The position numbers were made by a program, and so were the translations under genes. Positions 4,487 through 6,084 of a DNA stretch of 6,084 nt are shown here, one piece after another. How positions within the stretch are numbered: the first letter of the stretch is position 1; each line of letters opens with the position of its first letter. The notes under the pieces were generated by a model, which saw only the letters and a program-made list of their open reading frames with translations, was not told the DNA's origin and ran no database searches. Source of the stretch: Bacillota bacterium (GTDB lineage: Bacteria > Bacillota_G > SHA-98 > UBA4971); contig JAAZEW010000219.1 of NCBI GenBank assembly GCA_012512055.1, positions 1 to 6,084 on the forward strand. Direction: 5' to 3'.

Positions 4487-5959
4487 CTAACTCCTCCTCA
4501 CGTCTCGCAGCGCAACTTCAGCTCGCTTAATCGCTCTTTCCCTGCCCAGAATCTCCATGATAACATGGAGTTCCGGCCCTTTCGTCCGCCCTGTGAGAGC
4601 AGCCCTGATAGGCATTAGTACCTTCCTTGCGCCAACCCCGGCATTGCCGATAACCGTTTTCAGGCCGGCCTGAATTTCTTCCGTGTCAAATCCTGTGTCG
4701 CAAGGCTCAGAAAACACTTCAATGAACCCGTCGAGTGCAAGTTCGGCAGTGGGGCCTTCAAGCCACTTCCCGGCAGATTCATCGTATGCTTCTACACTCT
4801 CACCGAAGAAGAACGAGACTTCCTGCGGAATCTCAGAAAGATTGACAACGGACTCCTGAACTGACGCGAGGATTCTCTTAAGCCTTTCCCGCTCTTCTCC
4901 GTCAACGGAAAGGTCCTCACTAACTCCAAGCCCGCCCAAATAGGGTAAAGCCATGCCGAGGAGCCTATCCGGGTCACATGCTCTGATATACTGAGAATTG
5001 AACCAGTCCAGCTTCTTGAGGTCAAACACAGACGGGCTCTTACTGACTCGATCCAGGCGGAATTCGGCTGCGACCTGCTGCAAGCTCATGATCTCGCGAG
5101 TATCCCCCGGCGTCCACCCGAGAAGCGCCAGGTAATTCAAAATTGCTTCCGGCAAATAGCCTGCCTCCCTGTAATAGGACAAAGACGTCGCACCGTGTCT
5201 CTTACTCAGCTTCGTCTTATCCGGGCCCAAGATCATAGCTACATGGCCGAACTTAGGAATAGGAAAGCCAAGCGCTTCATAGAGCATTATCTGACGAGGG
5301 GTGTTGGAAATATGCTCATCCCCTCTGATTATGTGAGTCATCTTCATCTCGGCGTCATCTACAACTACCGCAAAGTTGTACGTAGGAAAACCGTCCGGAC
5401 GCATAATGACGAAATCCCCGATAATGCTGCTATCGAAATTGATTTCACCTTTTATCATGTCATCTAGGACTACTTTGTCCCTGGGAACACGAAACCTTAC
5501 CACAGGCGTCCTATCCGAGGATAGCCCGGCAACATCGTCACCGGTGAGATTACGGCACTTCCCGCTGTAACGGGGCATCCTACCTTTGGCCAGATACGCT
5601 TTACGCTCTTCCTCAAGTTCTTCCTGAGTGCAGAAACAATAATATGCGTGTCCCCGGGATATCAAGTCTTCCGCATACTTCCTGTATAGATCCAGCCTTT
5701 CGCTTTGCCTGTAAGGGCCGTACGGGCCTCCTACAGCGTATCCTTCATCCCAATCAAGGCCAATCCAGCGAAGGTCACAAACAAGCGTATCACATGCCTC
5801 ATCCAGGGACCTGGCAACGTCTGTGTCCTCTATTCGAAGGATCACTTTGCCGTTGTAGTGTCTTGCAAAAAGCCAGTTAAACAAACACGTACGAATATTT
5901 CCGATATGGAGGTGCCCTGTAGGCGCCGGTGCAAACCTGACCCGTACCTCTTCCGTCAT
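4487..5959 (-). CDS. gltX: Glutamyl-tRNA synthetase
   Basis: A 490-residue class Ib aminoacyl-tRNA synthetase that charges tRNA-Glu with glutamate using ATP. The HIGH-type signature is H18-I-G-N21 within PAPTGHLHIGNIRT, and the KMSKS-type loop is K250-L-S-K-R254. RIEDTD (42-47) and IRGDEHISNTPRQ (211-223) are GluRS landmarks. A likely zinc site has C108, C110, Y131 and C135, matching the CxC...YxxxC pattern of E. coli GluRS. The C-terminal half (about 325-490) is the all-helical anticodon-binding region. Length is normal. The ATG at 5957-5959 has AAGGTGA 4 nt upstream. It is the first gene of the visible transcription unit and runs into cysS with a 1-bp gap. I cannot tell whether it is discriminating or also makes Glu-tRNA-Gln for a GatCAB amidotransferase, because no gat genes are in view. 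Confidence 0.97.
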   Translation of the reverse strand: MTEEVRVRFAPAPTGHLHIGNIRTCLFNWLFARHYNGKVILRIEDTDVARSLDEACDTLVCDLRWIGLDWDEGYAVGGPYGPYRQSERLDLYRKYAEDLISRGHAYYCFCTQEELEEERKAYLAKGRMPRYSGKCRNLTGDDVAGLSSDRTPVVRFRVPRDKVVLDDMIKGEINFDSSIIGDFVIMRPDGFPTYNFAVVVDDAEMKMTHIIRGDEHISNTPRQIMLYEALGFPIPKFGHVAMILGPDKTKLSKRHGATSLSYYREAGYLPEAILNYLALLGWTPGDTREIMSLQQVAAEFRLDRVSKSPSVFDLKKLDWFNSQYIRACDPDRLLGMALPYLGGLGVSEDLSVDGEERERLKRILASVQESVVNLSEIPQEVSFFFGESVEAYDESAGKWLEGPTAELALDGFIEVFSEPCDTGFDTEEIQAGLKTVIGNAGVGARKVLMPIRAALTGRTKGPELHVIMEILGRERAIKRAEVALRDVRRS

Positions 5960-5989
5960 TCCTTCACCTTCATGCAGTTGATGGACAAA

Positions 5990-6027
5990 TACCCGTGAGA
6001 ATGGATGGTATTAGCATTCTCCGGATA
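5990..6027 (-). promoter_or_regulatory. Hairpin in the gltX leader
   Basis: In the minus-strand transcript UAUCCG-GAGAAUG pairs with CAUUCUC-A-CGGGUA. This gives a 7-bp perfect inner stem (5997-6003 with 6015-6021), an 11-nt loop and a 6-bp outer stem (5990-5995 with 6022-6027) that includes one G-U pair and a single bulged A. The hairpin lies between the putative promoter and the gltX start, about 30 nt before the ATG. Only UUU follows it, so it is not a strong terminator. No T-box consensus is visible. It may stabilise the mRNA or bind a regulator. Confidence 0.5.
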
Positions 6028-6036
6028 CTCCTAGTT

Positions 6037-6066
6037 ATTATAGCAGTAAAGCCCAGCCTCTGGCTA
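6037..6066 (-). promoter_or_regulatory. Extended -10 promoter for the gltX-cysS-mrnC unit
   Basis: On the minus strand TGCTATAAT gives a perfect -10 box (complement of 6037-6042) with the extended TGn element. An 18-bp spacer separates it from TAGCCA (complement of 6061-6066), a 4/6 match to the -35 consensus. The predicted start is near 6030, which gives a leader of about 70 nt. The -35 box lies inside the hairpin at 6050-6070. Confidence 0.55.
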
Positions 6067-6070
6067 GGCT
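6050..6070 (-). terminator. Terminator-like hairpin upstream of gltX
   Basis: On the minus strand AGCCTAGCC, loop AGA, then GGCTGGGCT form a 9-bp stem with one U-G pair, followed by only UU-A. It could end transcription of an upstream gene outside the window. The short U tail makes it weak. On the plus strand the stem also forms, but with no T run. Confidence 0.4.
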
Positions 6071-6084
6071 CTCGATCACCTACC

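Noticed and set aside
5960..6084. T-box riboswitch before the aminoacyl-tRNA synthetase operon
   Set aside because: The leader is only about 70 nt and has no T-box consensus (GGGTGGNACCGCG-like) and no antiterminator arrangement.

Overview
The window looks like a chromosomal housekeeping segment of a Gram-positive bacterium of the phylum Bacillota, most likely Clostridia-like. The order read on the minus strand, gltX - cysS - mrnC - thyX - rlmB - sigH, is the conserved Bacillota neighbourhood. A flavin-dependent thymidylate synthase between mrnC and rlmB is, as I recall, typical of clostridial lineages and absent from Bacillus subtilis. Strong AGGAGG-type ribosome binding sites and near-consensus sigma-A promoters fit that assignment. 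No species can be named. All six genes are on the minus strand, and nothing on the plus strand looks like a gene.

Layout in transcription order, from high to low coordinates. At 6037-6070 a terminator-like hairpin overlaps an extended -10 promoter. A second, 13-bp hairpin at 5990-6027 sits in the gltX leader. gltX (glutamyl-tRNA synthetase) and cysS (cysteinyl-tRNA synthetase) are 1 bp apart, and cysS and mrnC (Mini-III RNase) overlap through a TGATG, so these three are tightly coupled. A 547-bp gap then separates mrnC from the start of thyX if the 5' leader is included (516 bp strictly between the two genes). A 454-bp gap separates thyX from rlmB. After rlmB (23S rRNA 2'-O-methyltransferase) a near-consensus promoter leads into the first 28 codons of a gene that is probably sigH.

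The unusual part is the two large gaps around thyX. Each holds one copy of the same intergenic repeat in the same orientation: copy A at 1106-1313 and copy B at 2204-2550. The first 152 bp align without gaps at 132/152 identities. Both copies can form the same long imperfect hairpin with a nested central hairpin, and both are non-coding by substitution pattern. Copy B carries about 139 extra bp that look like an internal duplication. A further direct-repeat pair (1036-1079 and 1324-1361) brackets copy A. The repeats start within about 5 bp of the stop codons of thyX and mrnC, and recombination between them would excise thyX. I do not recognise the family.

Functionally the genes serve translation and nucleotide supply: tRNA charging (gltX, cysS), 23S rRNA maturation (mrnC, rlmB), dTMP synthesis (thyX), and a transition-phase/sporulation sigma factor with its own promoter.
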